A stretch of 64,000 nt of DNA from Alcanivorax quisquiliarum. Its GTDB lineage: Bacteria > Pseudomonadota > Gammaproteobacteria > Pseudomonadales > Alcanivoracaceae. This document shows positions 25,744-35,456 of the stretch, in pieces. Each line of letters opens with the position of its first letter. Position 1 is the first letter of the stretch. Location of the stretch: contig NZ_JALKII010000002.1 in assembly GCF_023051175.1 (NCBI RefSeq), forward strand, positions 434,001 through 498,000, written 5' to 3'. A program made the translations under genes and the position numbers. Under the pieces are notes generated by a model that was given only the letters and a program-made list of their open reading frames with translations, did no database searches and was not told the DNA's origin.

Positions 25744-27111
25744 ATGCCCGCTACAATATCCTTCCCTCATGCGTTGCTGCGGCGCGTTGCCCGCCCGCTA
25801 ACTCTGCTCGGCTGCGTCAGCTTGCTGGGTGTGGCTGCGCCGGTTGTTGCCAATATGGGTAACACCGCGACAACCTACGGCATCCTGCCGATGGATATCG
25901 CCTCGGCACAGGCGCTGTCGATGTTCAACACGCAGGTATCTGCGACCTACTACAACCCGGCCTATCTCGCTCGGGATTCCCGTGGCGAACTGACTGGCGG
26001 GCTGTTTCATGCGGAGCACGAGTTGCGTGTGAAAAGCCGTGGTGGTGCCAATCCGCCGACACGAAGCGGTGATGTGCTGAGCGACACGCCTTCACAACAG
26101 GTGCTGATCGGCATGAAAACCGATTTGTCATCACTGACAAAATTCGACAAGCCCATGTACCTTGGTTTCATGGCCGGCGTGGAAAAGTATGGCGAGGAAA
26201 TGCTGGCCTTTACATCGGAGACTTCTGAAGAAGGGCAGTTCTTCAACTATGGCCGTCAGCCGCTGTTTCTCAATGTGGGTGGCGGCATGAACTTGTGGCG
26301 GGGCATTGACGTGGGTGCGTCGTTGCGCGTCACGCTGCACGCCGATGCGACCATGCGCACGCGCTCGAACCTGGCCGGCGATACCAGCCAGGAAAGCCTG
26401 AATGTGAAGGCCAAGCCGGTGATGCGGCCGATCATCGGAATCAACGTGCGGTGGGGCGATACGTTTTGCGATCAGTCGCCCTGCTGGATGGATGCCATTG
26501 AAACGGCGCTGGTGTACAAGGGCTATTCCAATAGCCGCACCAAGGTCAGCGCCAATGCGGTCATCCCCGGTACTATTGCACCACCTGGCCTTGATCTGGC
26601 CATTCAGACGCTGGATTCCTTCCAGCCCGAAATCATCACCGCCGGCCTGCTTTATCACTGGGGCAAAGCGCGCATCGGCCTGACGGCAGAGTGGCAGCGC
26701 TGGTCGCGCCTGGAAGAGGAATTCGAGCGCGATACCTTGAAGGATCAGGCGATGATGAGCTTCAAGGACATCGTTATTCCGCGGGTCGGTGTGGAATATC
26801 AGGTAAATGATCTGTTCTCCATCACCACCGGCGTAGCGTTTGAGAAATCACCGCTGGAAGGGCGCGAATCGCTGGATGTGAATTACTTCGATAACGACCG
26901 TTATGTGATCGGCCTCGGTGGCAGCCTGGAAATTAAGAACCCGCCGATTCTCGCGCACCCGATGCGGCTGGATTTCGGCTATCAGTATCATCATTTACGT
27001 GAACGCAGTTTCAATCTCTCACACAGCACGGCGCCAACCAATCCCTATGAAACCGTGAACACCGACGGCGAGGTTCATGTGTTCGCCGGCTCGGTGACAA
27101 TGAAGTTCTGA
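25744..27111 (+). CDS. FadL-family outer-membrane channel, module B
   Basis: A 455-residue paralogue of the module A channel. The signal peptide is longer, cleaved after VVA near residue 36, and the mature start NMGNTATTYGI aligns with that of module A. Nearly every block matches the first copy, including SATYYNPAYLARD, PSQQVLIGMKT, GRQPLFLN, NAVIPGTI, TLDSFQPEII and FGYQYHHLRERSF. A Cys pair (FCDQSPCWM) in one outer loop is absent from module A. AAGGAGA precedes the ATG; the earlier in-frame ATG at 25699 was rejected. It is followed after 13 bp by its lipoprotein partner. Confidence 0.83.
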   Translation: MPATISFPHALLRRVARPLTLLGCVSLLGVAAPVVANMGNTATTYGILPMDIASAQALSMFNTQVSATYYNPAYLARDSRGELTGGLFHAEHELRVKSRGGANPPTRSGDVLSDTPSQQVLIGMKTDLSSLTKFDKPMYLGFMAGVEKYGEEMLAFTSETSEEGQFFNYGRQPLFLNVGGGMNLWRGIDVGASLRVTLHADATMRTRSNLAGDTSQESLNVKAKPVMRPIIGINVRWGDTFCDQSPCWMDAIETALVYKGYSNSRTKVSANAVIPGTIAPPGLDLAIQTLDSFQPEIITAGLLYHWGKARIGLTAEWQRWSRLEEEFERDTLKDQAMMSFKDIVIPRVGVEYQVNDLFSITTGVAFEKSPLEGRESLDVNYFDNDRYVIGLGGSLEIKNPPILAHPMRLDFGYQYHHLRERSFNLSHSTAPTNPYETVNTDGEVHVFAGSVTMKF

Positions 27112-27124
27112 GGAGGGTGAGACC

Positions 27125-30100
27125 ATGACAAGGATTCAGCGTTATCTCCCCTGGCTCGTGGCCGGGCTGGTGCTCGCCGGTTGCGGTGGCGGCGACAGCC
27201 AGCGGGTTACTTTCCCCGAGCAGCACCCTGGTGGCGAAATATTTTTCAGTTACCCGGATGCCGGGCAGACCGGAGTTTCGATCCATGCGCCGCTGATCGT
27301 GCGTGCATCCAGGCCCATCGTCAACGCAGAAAACCTGACGCAAGACCAGCTACGCTTGCGTGCAGGCGATACCACCGTGCCGGTGACGGTATCGGTCGTT
27401 GCCGAAGGCCAGAGCCTGGTTATCCGGCCGCAGCAGCCATTGGCGTTCGGCACCGATTACCGCCTCGAAATAACCGGGCTGGAGGGCGAGAAAGGCCCGA
27501 TTGTGCTGCCGGGTGACAGCCTCCCCTTCACCACGCGGCTTGCCAGCAAGGGGCCGAAGAGCGAGCGCATTGCCAGCGATAATTTTGTGGTGACGCGGAT
27601 GTTCCCGGATGGCGAGGAGTTTCCGCTGCTGGATTTCTCCAGCGTGCGGTTTCAGTTCAGCCAGCCGATTGATACCCGCACTGTGGAATATGGCAGCAGC
27701 GTGGCACTGGAAGACGGTGACGGCGAACTGGTCGAGGCCACGGTGCTGGCAAAGGGTACTTTTCTGACCATTGATCCGCTCAGTGATTTGTCCGCAGAGG
27801 AGACATACACCTTGCGGCTGTCGCCTGCGCTGACCAGCGAATACGAAGTTGCCTTGCAGGCGCCATTCGATGGCAGCCACAGCTACAGCTTCACGCCGCT
27901 TGCAACCACACCGCGAGAAACAATGGTGCTGTACGCGCCTGCCAGTGGCGCAGCCTCGCAGCTGACCGGCGAGACCGTCAACCTGGTGCCGGTGGTGTCG
28001 ACGTTGCTGGGCGATAACACGCAATCGCAGCAGCAGGGCGATGTGTATTCCGAACTGGCCTTTGTGCCAAATTTTCCCGAGGCCACGCCGATGCGGATTC
28101 CTCGCGGCAGTATGCTGGCCGGGGATGCGCTGGAGGTGAACATCGGCGGCGAGGTGCCGGCGGGTTTCGATTCCGGTGATGTAGTGGTGCATTTCATCAG
28201 CGATGCCACTGGCTATCTGTTGCCGGCGCCTTACAGCACGTCCGAAGACGCGCCACGGCAACTGCGTGTGTTCATGGATGTCGCCATCACCACCGGCTCT
28301 GCGCAGGCCAACGCGGCGTTCAATCAGGATGTGTTGCATCTGGAGCTGATCGGGCAGGCGATTGTCGAGGACGGCATTCTGGTGGCCGATGCGCTGACGG
28401 TGGTGGAGAGCGAAGTGCTTGGCCTGGAGACGGCGTTCGGCACGCTGAGTTTTCGGATGGAAGCGTACCGCGACCAGCAGAATGCGCCGTCCATGGCGGA
28501 GGATACGCGCGCGCCGCAGCTGCAATCCTGGTTGCCCGGTGGCGGTGATTTTCCGGATAACGTCAGCAAGCAGCGGCCGGGTGATCCGATCCTGCTGCAC
28601 TTTGATGAGCCGCTGCATCCCGGCAGCCTCGACGGCGCACTGCGTGTCACGGAAAATGGCGCCACGGCACCGTTCGAGCACTATTTTGATGGCGTGACGC
28701 TGGTCATCAACACGCCGCTGGCGTATGGCGCGCAGTACCAGATCGAACTGGGTGACGGAATTACCGATCTGTCCGGTAACCCGCTGCCGACGCAAACACT
28801 GTCCTTCACCATGCCTCACTATCAGGACGTGGGTCCGATCGCGCCATTACCGCTGATCACCTACCCCGGTTTTCCCTGTGTCACTACCGGCCGGGATCTG
28901 GCCAACGGCAGCGCCGGTTATTGTCTGGGCGGCATGGCAACCGATGACCGGCTGCCACTGCCGCGTATGCCTGCCGGGCGTGATATCGAGGTGCGCTTTT
29001 CGCAGCTGATGGATCTGGACAGCATTGTGTTGGGGCAGAGCCTGCGCATCGAGCGGGTGGATGTGAACGGCACCTTTCTTGGCGAGGTATCCGGCAAGCT
29101 GATGCTGCGTGATCGGCTGCTGCGTTTTACCCCGGATGAGCCGTGGGAAGATGGCGTGCTGTATCGCTACGTGCTCGCCTCCAATGGCGACGGCCGCAGC
29201 AGTGCCTGCACCCCGGGCGCCATGATCTGCTCTGCCGACGGCCTGCCATTGCAGACCCGCACCCTGGCGCAGACGCCGGCCGAGGCGCCCGCCATCGACG
29301 GCGGCGGCCCCGATCTGGAAATCTATTTCCGCGGTGCGCCGCCCACCCACTGGGTATTCCAGTCGCTGGTGAACCTGCCCACGGCCGACGTGAACGGCAA
29401 TGCGGTACGTGACCCGGGCGAGGAAAACGCCGTGGACAACGCGGAGCTTGAGGCCAACAGCGCGCGCATCGAAGTGCTTGGCACAGGCGGCGCGGTGACG
29501 GCGGCCGAGATCGGCTGCCTGGTTGGTGAAGATTGCCCGAGAGAAAAATATCTTTACCTGACCGGCGCGCTCAATGGCGATGTGGTGGGTTATCTCAGCC
29601 CCGATCAGATCGATGCGCTGATCGGCCTGGACGATCCGCTGTTGCCACCGGAAGTGGTCAGCGGCGGCGGGGTACTGGTGTATCTGTATCCCACCGCAAT
29701 CCGCACCAGCGAAGCGGTGGTCTATGCCGACGCCTCCATCGGTGAGGCATCGCCTGCCAGCACCGGCCCGCAGACCATGCGCATGCGCCCCACCTGTGAT
29801 GCGCGGGGTGCCGCAGCGGCCCCCAATCCGCCGAACTCCAGCCCGATCCAGCCATGCGGCCCGGACGATCTGGGCCTGGTGCCCGGCTGGATTGTCGAAG
29901 GCAGTGATGGCCCCGAGTTTGTCACGCGGCTGAACCTCTACCTGGATTCGCCAGCGCTGGAGCCGAAGGTGCACCTGATTCCCGGCGCGCTGGCCGATCT
30001 GCTGGATACGGTCATTGGCACAGTGATCGGCGCCATTACCGATCTGCTGGGGCTGGGCACGCCGCCGCCGGTGAATGAAGTCATTGCAGTGCCGCTGGCG

Positions 30101-30313
30101 CACAACCAGCGCAGCTTCGGCTTCGATCTGGCGCTGCGTGGCCCGCTGACCTTCCATGACGACGGGCGCATGGAAATCAAGCAGCTCAACCTGACGGATG
30201 TGCCGTTGAATGTGCAGCTCAATGTACTGGGTCTGCTTGATGCGGAGGTGAGCCTGTTGATTCCGGCCGGCGGCACCAACCTCAACTACATCTCCATGCC
30301 CGCCAAAATGTGA
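27125..30313 (+). CDS. Large Ig-like (Big_5) lipoprotein, module B
   Basis: A 1062-residue lipoprotein with a canonical lipobox LAGC (Cys20) and Gly at +2, predicting the outer membrane. It aligns with the module A lipoprotein from end to end: YPDAGQTGVSIHAP, the FSSVRFQFSQP block, QQQGDVYSELAFVPNFPEA, the Big_5 domain (about 462-565, ITDLSGNPLPTQTLSFT), YPGFPC, YFRGAPPTHWVFQSLVNLP and a DVNGNAVRDPGEE calcium-loop-like segment near 755. It differs by two insertions: a Cys-bracketed loop (891-911) and a hydrophobic helix-like stretch (about 951-988). AGGAGGGTGA precedes the ATG. A strong terminator follows. Confidence 0.83.
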   Translation: MTRIQRYLPWLVAGLVLAGCGGGDSQRVTFPEQHPGGEIFFSYPDAGQTGVSIHAPLIVRASRPIVNAENLTQDQLRLRAGDTTVPVTVSVVAEGQSLVIRPQQPLAFGTDYRLEITGLEGEKGPIVLPGDSLPFTTRLASKGPKSERIASDNFVVTRMFPDGEEFPLLDFSSVRFQFSQPIDTRTVEYGSSVALEDGDGELVEATVLAKGTFLTIDPLSDLSAEETYTLRLSPALTSEYEVALQAPFDGSHSYSFTPLATTPRETMVLYAPASGAASQLTGETVNLVPVVSTLLGDNTQSQQQGDVYSELAFVPNFPEATPMRIPRGSMLAGDALEVNIGGEVPAGFDSGDVVVHFISDATGYLLPAPYSTSEDAPRQLRVFMDVAITTGSAQANAAFNQDVLHLELIGQAIVEDGILVADALTVVESEVLGLETAFGTLSFRMEAYRDQQNAPSMAEDTRAPQLQSWLPGGGDFPDNVSKQRPGDPILLHFDEPLHPGSLDGALRVTENGATAPFEHYFDGVTLVINTPLAYGAQYQIELGDGITDLSGNPLPTQTLSFTMPHYQDVGPIAPLPLITYPGFPCVTTGRDLANGSAGYCLGGMATDDRLPLPRMPAGRDIEVRFSQLMDLDSIVLGQSLRIERVDVNGTFLGEVSGKLMLRDRLLRFTPDEPWEDGVLYRYVLASNGDGRSSACTPGAMICSADGLPLQTRTLAQTPAEAPAIDGGGPDLEIYFRGAPPTHWVFQSLVNLPTADVNGNAVRDPGEENAVDNAELEANSARIEVLGTGGAVTAAEIGCLVGEDCPREKYLYLTGALNGDVVGYLSPDQIDALIGLDDPLLPPEVVSGGGVLVYLYPTAIRTSEAVVYADASIGEASPASTGPQTMRMRPTCDARGAAAAPNPPNSSPIQPCGPDDLGLVPGWIVEGSDGPEFVTRLNLYLDSPALEPKVHLIPGALADLLDTVIGTVIGAITDLLGLGTPPPVNEVIAVPLAHNQRSFGFDLALRGPLTFHDDGRMEIKQLNLTDVPLNVQLNVLGLLDAEVSLLIPAGGTNLNYISMPAKM

Positions 30314-30320
30314 CCGCTGC

Positions 30321-30353
30321 GCCCGGCTTCGTGCCGGGCCTTTCTCCCTTTTT
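30321..30353 (+). terminator. Rho-independent terminator ending module B
   Basis: GCCCGGC and GCCGGGC form a perfect 7-bp stem with loop TTCGT, followed by CTTTCTCCCTTTTT. It separates the duplicated modules from the glycine cleavage operon. Confidence 0.88.
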
Positions 30354-30380
30354 ACACTCGTCCGCCGGGGCCCGGTTGCA

Positions 30381-30409
30381 ATGACCAGCCCCGGCAACTG
30401 TTGTAGAAT
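30381..30409 (+). promoter_or_regulatory. Probable promoter of the gcv operon
   Basis: ATGACC (30381-30386) and TAGAAT (30404-30409) with a 17-bp spacer. Transcription would start near 30416, giving a leader of about 29 nt to gcvT. There is no room for a glycine riboswitch. Confidence 0.5.
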
Positions 30410-30444
30410 GCGAAGCATTGATGGCCGCCCCCGCAGGAACGCGC

Positions 30445-31524
30445 ATGGGACACCGCACCCCGCTTTACGACCGCCACATCGATCAAAACGCCCGTATGGT
30501 CGATTTCGGCGGCTGGGATATGCCGGTACATTACGGCTCACTGCTGGATGAACACCATGCCGTCCGCCAGGACGCCGGCATGTTCGATGTTTCCCACATG
30601 ACCGTGATTGATATCAGCGGCCCGGCAGCACGCAGCTGGCTGCGCCGGTTGCTGGCCAACGATGTTGCACGCATGACCGGCGAGCGTGCCCTCTATACCG
30701 CCATGCTGAACCCGGATGGCGGCATCATTGATGATCTGATCGTCTACCAGCTTGGCGATAGCTACCGCCTGGTGGTGAATTGCGGCACCCGTGAAAAAGA
30801 CTTGAACTGGCTGACACTTCAGGCCGAAGGCGCGGACGTGCTGATCAACGAGCGCCCCGAACTGGCCATGCTCGCCATTCAGGGCCCCCGCGCACGGGAA
30901 CGGCTTGCCGGCCTGCTCAATGGCCAGCGTGGCGAGCTGATCGCCAAGCTCAAGGTGTTCGGCTACGCCGAAGACGGCGAGTGGCTGATAGCGCGCACCG
31001 GCTACACCGGCGAAGACGGCGTGGAAATCATGCTGCCCGGCAATGATGCGGTGGTGCTCTGGGCGCAGCTGATCGAGGCTGGCATTCGCCCTTGCGGCCT
31101 GGGCGCCCGTGACACATTGCGGCTGGAGGCCGGCCTCAACCTTTACGGCAATGATATGGACGAAGCGATCTCGCCGCTGGAGGCCGGGCTGGCCTGGACT
31201 GTCAGCCTGGATGACGAGCGCGATTTCATTGGCCGCAAGGCATTGGTGGCCAAGCAGGCTGCCGGGCACCCGGTGCAGGTAGGGCTTATTCTGCGCGAAA
31301 AAGGCGTGCTGCGAGCACACCAGAAAGTGTTCACCAATGCTGGCGAAGGCGAGATCACCAGCGGGACGTTTTCGCCTACGCTCGGTATCGCCATTGCGCT
31401 GGCCCGCGTGCCCGCCGGCAGCGAGGGCGCGGTGGAGGTCGAGGTGCGCAACAAGCGGCTGGCAGCCGAGATCGTGCAGCCGCCCTTTGTGCGCCATGGC
31501 AAAGCCGTTTATTCACCACAGTAA
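30445..31524 (+). CDS. gcvT: Glycine cleavage system T protein (aminomethyltransferase)
   Basis: A 359-residue THF-dependent aminomethyltransferase. It releases ammonia from the aminomethyl-lipoyl group of GcvH and makes 5,10-methylene-THF. Family marks are [56 protein letters not shown] and the C-terminal GCV_T barrel domain ([15 protein letters not shown]). The ATG at 30445 is chosen because CAGGAA lies 7 bases upstream and the family starts here; ATG 30421 is the alternative. First gene of the operon. Confidence 0.96.
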   Translation: MGHRTPLYDRHIDQNARMVDFGGWDMPVHYGSLLDEHHAVRQDAGMFDVSHMTVIDISGPAARSWLRRLLANDVARMTGERALYTAMLNPDGGIIDDLIVYQLGDSYRLVVNCGTREKDLNWLTLQAEGADVLINERPELAMLAIQGPRARERLAGLLNGQRGELIAKLKVFGYAEDGEWLIARTGYTGEDGVEIMLPGNDAVVLWAQLIEAGIRPCGLGARDTLRLEAGLNLYGNDMDEAISPLEAGLAWTVSLDDERDFIGRKALVAKQAAGHPVQVGLILREKGVLRAHQKVFTNAGEGEITSGTFSPTLGIAIALARVPAGSEGAVEVEVRNKRLAAEIVQPPFVRHGKAVYSPQ

Positions 31525-31568
31525 CTGCAACATTCACAGCAAACGAAACGCAAAGGGACAACACAGCG

Positions 31569-31961
31569 ATGAGCGATATCCGCCCGGAGTTGCGCTATGC
31601 CGCAAGCCACGAATGGGTTCGTCTGGAAGATGACGGCACCGCCTATGTAGGCATCAGTGACCACGCCCAGGACGCCATGGGCGATCTGGTATTCGTGGAG
31701 CTGCCGGAAATCGGCCAGCAACTGGAAGCTGGCGACGATGCCGGTGTGGTCGAATCGGTGAAGGCCGCTTCGGATATCTATGCGCCGGTGGCGGGCGAGA
31801 TCGTCGCCATCAACGAAGCGCTGGAAGACACGCCGGAGCTGGTCAATCAGGACCCTTACGGCGATGGCTGGCTGTTTCGCATTCGCGTCAGCGACAAGGC
31901 CGATCTGGATGAGCTGCTGAGCGCCGGCGAGTACCAGGAACAACTCGACAGCGAAGACTGA
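31569..31961 (+). CDS. gcvH: Glycine cleavage system H protein
   Basis: A 130-residue lipoyl carrier. The lipoylated lysine is Lys65 in [14 protein letters not shown]. The N-terminal [16 protein letters not shown] and the [17 protein letters not shown] hairpin are typical. It shuttles the aminomethyl group between the P, T and L proteins. A purine-rich AAAGGGACAA precedes the ATG. Second gene of the operon. Confidence 0.97.
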   Translation: MSDIRPELRYAASHEWVRLEDDGTAYVGISDHAQDAMGDLVFVELPEIGQQLEAGDDAGVVESVKAASDIYAPVAGEIVAINEALEDTPELVNQDPYGDGWLFRIRVSDKADLDELLSAGEYQEQLDSED

Positions 31962-32043
31962 GCCCGGCCCGATAGCCCCGATTGCCACGGGCGCGCCCGC
32001 GCCCGTGGCCTCCTGTTCGCACTTACCCAGCGAAGACAGCGAT

Positions 32044-33402
32044 ATGCCCTATATTCCCCATACCGAAGACGACGTGCAGGCAATGCTGGCGGCCATCGGT
32101 GCCGACAGCATCGAAGACCTGTTCGATGAAATCCCCGCACACCTCAAGGCCGGCCAGCTCAAGGCGCTGCCCGAAGGGCTGTCGGAAATGGAAGCCACGG
32201 CGCTGATGGCGGCGCGGGCCCGGCAGGATGCCGGTGCGCTGTGCTTTATCGGCGCGGGTGCTTACGAGCACCATATTCCGGCGGCGGTATGGGAGATTGC
32301 CACCCGTGGCGAGTTTTACACCGCCTACACGCCGTATCAGGCGGAAGCGAGCCAGGGCACGCTGCAAACCATTTATGAGTACCAGACACTGATGGCGCGG
32401 CTGACCGGAATGGATGCCAGCAACGCATCGGTTTATGACGGCGCCTCCGGCCTGTCGGAAGCGGTGCTGATGGCCCTGCGGGCCAATCGCAAATCGAAAT
32501 CCCGCCGCGTGCTGGTGCCGCGCAGCGTGAACCCCCGTTACCGACAGGCCACCGATGCGATCTGCTCGAATCAGGATGTGGAGCTGGTAGAGGTTGTCTT
32601 TGATGCCGCCTCCGGCCTGACCACGCCAGCGGCGCTGGCCGCCCATGCGGGTGACGATTTTGCCGCGCTGGTAATCCAGCAGCCGAATTTTTTTGGCGGC
32701 CTGGAAGACGTGCACGCACTCACCGATTGGGCACATGCCAACAACATGCTGGTGATAGCGGTGGTCAATCCCACCTCGCTGGCGCTGCTGACCCCGCCCG
32801 GCGAATGGGGCGAGCAGGGCGCCGATATCGTCGTCGGCGAAGGCCAGCCGCTGGGCGTGCCGCTGTCATCCGGCGGGCCTTATTTCGGTTTCATGTGTTG
32901 CAGGCAGCAATACATCCGGCAGATGCCGGGCCGCATCATCGGCCGCACCGTCGATCTGGAAGGCAAGCCCGGATTCACGCTGACACTGCAAGCCCGTGAG
33001 CAGCACATCCGCCGCTCCAAGGCCACCTCCAACATCTGCACCAACCAGGGCCTGGCGATGACCGCCGCGACGATCTACGCCTCGTTGCTCGGCCCGGACG
33101 GGCTGGAAGCCGTCGCCGCGCACTGCCATGCCAATACGCGCACGTTGGTGGCCAAGCTCACCGCCATCGACGGCGTTAGCGAAGTGTTCAGCGCGCCGGT
33201 ATTTCACGAAGCCGTGTTGCGCCTGCCGCGCCCTGCGGCCGAAGTGCTCGCCGCATTGGCCGAAAAGAATATTCTCGGTGGCTATGATCTGGGCCGCGAT
33301 TATCCCGAGCTGGCCGATTGCGTGCTGGTGTGCGCCACGGAAACGCGCGTGGAAAGTGATCTGCAAGCCTATGCGAAAGCGTTGCAGGAGGTATTGGCAT
33401 GA
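32044..33402 (+). CDS. gcvPA: Glycine dehydrogenase (decarboxylating) subunit 1
   Basis: A 452-residue N-terminal half of the P protein. It has [19 protein letters not shown] at the start, the [16 protein letters not shown] motif, and [20 protein letters not shown], all typical of the split subunit. The PLP lysine is in the second subunit; this half completes the active site. The stop overlaps the gcvPB start by 4 bp (ATGA), as expected for an obligate heterodimer. Split P is common in Firmicutes and Thermotoga but not in E. coli. Confidence 0.95.
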   Translation: MPYIPHTEDDVQAMLAAIGADSIEDLFDEIPAHLKAGQLKALPEGLSEMEATALMAARARQDAGALCFIGAGAYEHHIPAAVWEIATRGEFYTAYTPYQAEASQGTLQTIYEYQTLMARLTGMDASNASVYDGASGLSEAVLMALRANRKSKSRRVLVPRSVNPRYRQATDAICSNQDVELVEVVFDAASGLTTPAALAAHAGDDFAALVIQQPNFFGGLEDVHALTDWAHANNMLVIAVVNPTSLALLTPPGEWGEQGADIVVGEGQPLGVPLSSGGPYFGFMCCRQQYIRQMPGRIIGRTVDLEGKPGFTLTLQAREQHIRRSKATSNICTNQGLAMTAATIYASLLGPDGLEAVAAHCHANTRTLVAKLTAIDGVSEVFSAPVFHEAVLRLPRPAAEVLAALAEKNILGGYDLGRDYPELADCVLVCATETRVESDLQAYAKALQEVLA

Positions 33403-34880
33403 GCGGCAAGTCTATCGATCAGCAATTGATTTTCGAGCTGTCGCGGCCGGGCCGCCGCGCCAGCGCTCAGGCACCGAAAGCGCTGCCGCAACAGGCGCTG
33501 GCAAATATTCCAGCGACACTGCGCCGCAAGCAGAAGCCAGGGCTGCCGGAAGTCTCCGAGCTGCAAGTGGTGCGCCATTACACCAACTTGTCGACACGCA
33601 ACTTCGCCATCGACAAGCAGTTCTATCCGCTTGGCTCCTGCACCATGAAATACAACCCCCGTGGCGCCAATCGCGCGGCCATGCTGCCGGGTTTTCTGGG
33701 CCGCCACCCGCTGGCGCCGGAAAGCCACAGCCAGGGTTTTCTGGCCTGCATGTATGAACTCCAGGAATTCCTCAAGGATGTGACTGGTATGCAGGGTGTT
33801 TCGCTGACGCCCATGGCCGGTGCCCAGGGTGAGTTTGCCGGCGTGGCCATGATCCGTGCCTACCACGAAGCGCGGCAGGATGACGGCCGCACCGAAATCC
33901 TGATCCCCGAAGCCGCCCACGGCACCAATCCGGCCACCGCCGTCATGTGCGGCTACAAGGTGCGTGAAGTGCCGGTGAACCGCGACGGCGATGTGGATCT
34001 GGAAGCATTGAAAGCCGCCTGCGGGCCACAGACCGCCGGCCTGATGATGACCAACCCGTCTACTTGTGGCGTGTTCGAGCGGCAGATCGACGCCATCGCA
34101 AAAACCGTGCATGGCGCTGGTGGGCTGCTGTACTACGACGGCGCCAACCTCAATGCCATTCTTGGCAAGGTGCGCCCCGGAGACATGGGTTTTGATGTGA
34201 TCCACATGAACCTGCACAAGACCTTCGCCACTCCGCACGGTGGCGGTGGGCCAGGTTCCGGCCCTGTGGGCGTGAGTGAGCGGCTGAAGCCGTTTTTGCC
34301 CACGCCGATCGTCGGCAAGGACGGCGAGCAGTATCGCTGGCTCGATACTGACGATCTTCCGCAAAGCATCGGGCATCTGTCTGCCTTCATGGGCAATGCC
34401 GGCGTGCTGTTGCGTGCTTATTTCTACGCCCGCGTGCTGGGCCGCGAAGGCATGATCCGCGTGGGTGAATATTCGACGCTGGCGGCCAACTATCTGCTCA
34501 AGCGCCTGCAAGCCATCGGCTGCACCGCCGCTTACCCGGAGCGCCGCGCCAGCCACGAATTCCTGCTGACCTTTGCCAGCGAAGCCAGGGAGCTGGGTGT
34601 GACCGCGATGGATATCGCCAAACGCCTGCTGGATTACAACCAGCACGCGCCGACCACCTACTTCCCGCTGCTGGTGCCGGAGTGCTTCCTGATCGAGCCG
34701 ACCGAAACCGAGACAAAGGAAACACTGGACGAATTTATCGACGCCATGGAAAAGATTCTGGCCGAAGCGCGAGAAAATCCCGAGATGTTGAAAGGCGCGC
34801 CCTATACGCAACCTGTGCGCCGGCTGGATGATGTGAAGGCGGCGCGGGAGCTTGATCTGGTGTGGAAAGCGCCGCGCTGA
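33399..34880 (+). CDS. gcvPB: Glycine dehydrogenase (decarboxylating) subunit 2
   Basis: A 493-residue C-terminal half of the P protein, which decarboxylates glycine using PLP. The PLP lysine is in [19 protein letters not shown]. Other marks are [39 protein letters not shown] and [12 protein letters not shown]. It works with GcvPA. Last gene of the operon; the L protein (lipoamide dehydrogenase) is not in the window. Confidence 0.96.
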   Translation: MSGKSIDQQLIFELSRPGRRASAQAPKALPQQALANIPATLRRKQKPGLPEVSELQVVRHYTNLSTRNFAIDKQFYPLGSCTMKYNPRGANRAAMLPGFLGRHPLAPESHSQGFLACMYELQEFLKDVTGMQGVSLTPMAGAQGEFAGVAMIRAYHEARQDDGRTEILIPEAAHGTNPATAVMCGYKVREVPVNRDGDVDLEALKAACGPQTAGLMMTNPSTCGVFERQIDAIAKTVHGAGGLLYYDGANLNAILGKVRPGDMGFDVIHMNLHKTFATPHGGGGPGSGPVGVSERLKPFLPTPIVGKDGEQYRWLDTDDLPQSIGHLSAFMGNAGVLLRAYFYARVLGREGMIRVGEYSTLAANYLLKRLQAIGCTAAYPERRASHEFLLTFASEARELGVTAMDIAKRLLDYNQHAPTTYFPLLVPECFLIEPTETETKETLDEFIDAMEKILAEARENPEMLKGAPYTQPVRRLDDVKAARELDLVWKAPR

Positions 34881-35456
34881 CCAAGGAAAAAACCGGCTCG
34901 CTCGGGGTGACGCCATCTGGCGCTGCGCTATGAGCCGGCAAACTCTCTCGGCTCGCTCTTTCTCTCTCGGCTTGCGGGGCTGCGCTTGTGCAGCGCGCCT
35001 CACGCGCCACTGTGCGATTGAGCCTGTCGCTGTGATGGGCGTCAGCCGCGCTCAAGCAACAGCGTCATCAAGGGGCGGTTGATATAAAAACAGCCTTAAC
35101 CTATGTGCGGCCGAGATTATATGTATGGAAAAAGCAGATTTTTATGCTCTTTGAGACGCATATGTCGAAAAACGAGCAGAACATCGACATAAATTGCAGC
35201 TAGGTTGATGGCATCGACATAGTTTGGCTTGCTCCTCGCCGGGGGTTGCCGGCCGGGATGCCTGTCCGGGGGCGGCCCGCCTGGTACGACCTTGCCAAGT
35301 ACGACCTGTCGGGGAAAGGCGGCCGGTGCCTGTGATAGCCCCCGCATCGTTCCCGCAAGCCTCCGAACCACTGTCTCTACCGCACCCTGCCTTGCCGCCA
35401 CAGTCCGCTAACAAGCCTTGTCACAATACAAATCTGGAGCGCCCGCCCCCGATTAT
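34881..35456. other. Gene-free region between gcvPB and fic
   Basis: A 576-bp region. The first 200 bp are CT-rich near the start and hold a loose inverted repeat (CCGGCTC at about 34897 with GAGCCGG at about 34931). 35095-35200 is AT-rich, with two TCGACAT-type motifs. The remainder is the left copy of the fic-flanking repeat. No convincing coding frame. Confidence 0.6.
35204..35408 (+). repeat. Left copy of the direct repeat flanking fic
   Basis: About 205 bp that match 36698-36903 in the same orientation, starting GTTGATGGCATCGACATAG and ending GCCGCCACAGTCCGC. Differences are scattered substitutions and one 1-base indel at a G/A run. A more diverged similarity of about 40 bp extends to the left (from about 35162). 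Together with the right copy it brackets the fic gene. Confidence 0.85.

Noticed and set aside
30354-30444. Possible glycine riboswitch before gcvT
   Set aside because: Only about 90 bp lie between the terminator and the start, and the inferred leader is about 29 nt, too short for the aptamer.
27350-30541. Long minus-strand frames opposite the module B lipoprotein (27350-28819 and 28847-30541)
   Set aside because: Composition is Arg/His/Gln-rich and domain-free, while the plus strand encodes a full paralogue of the module A protein.
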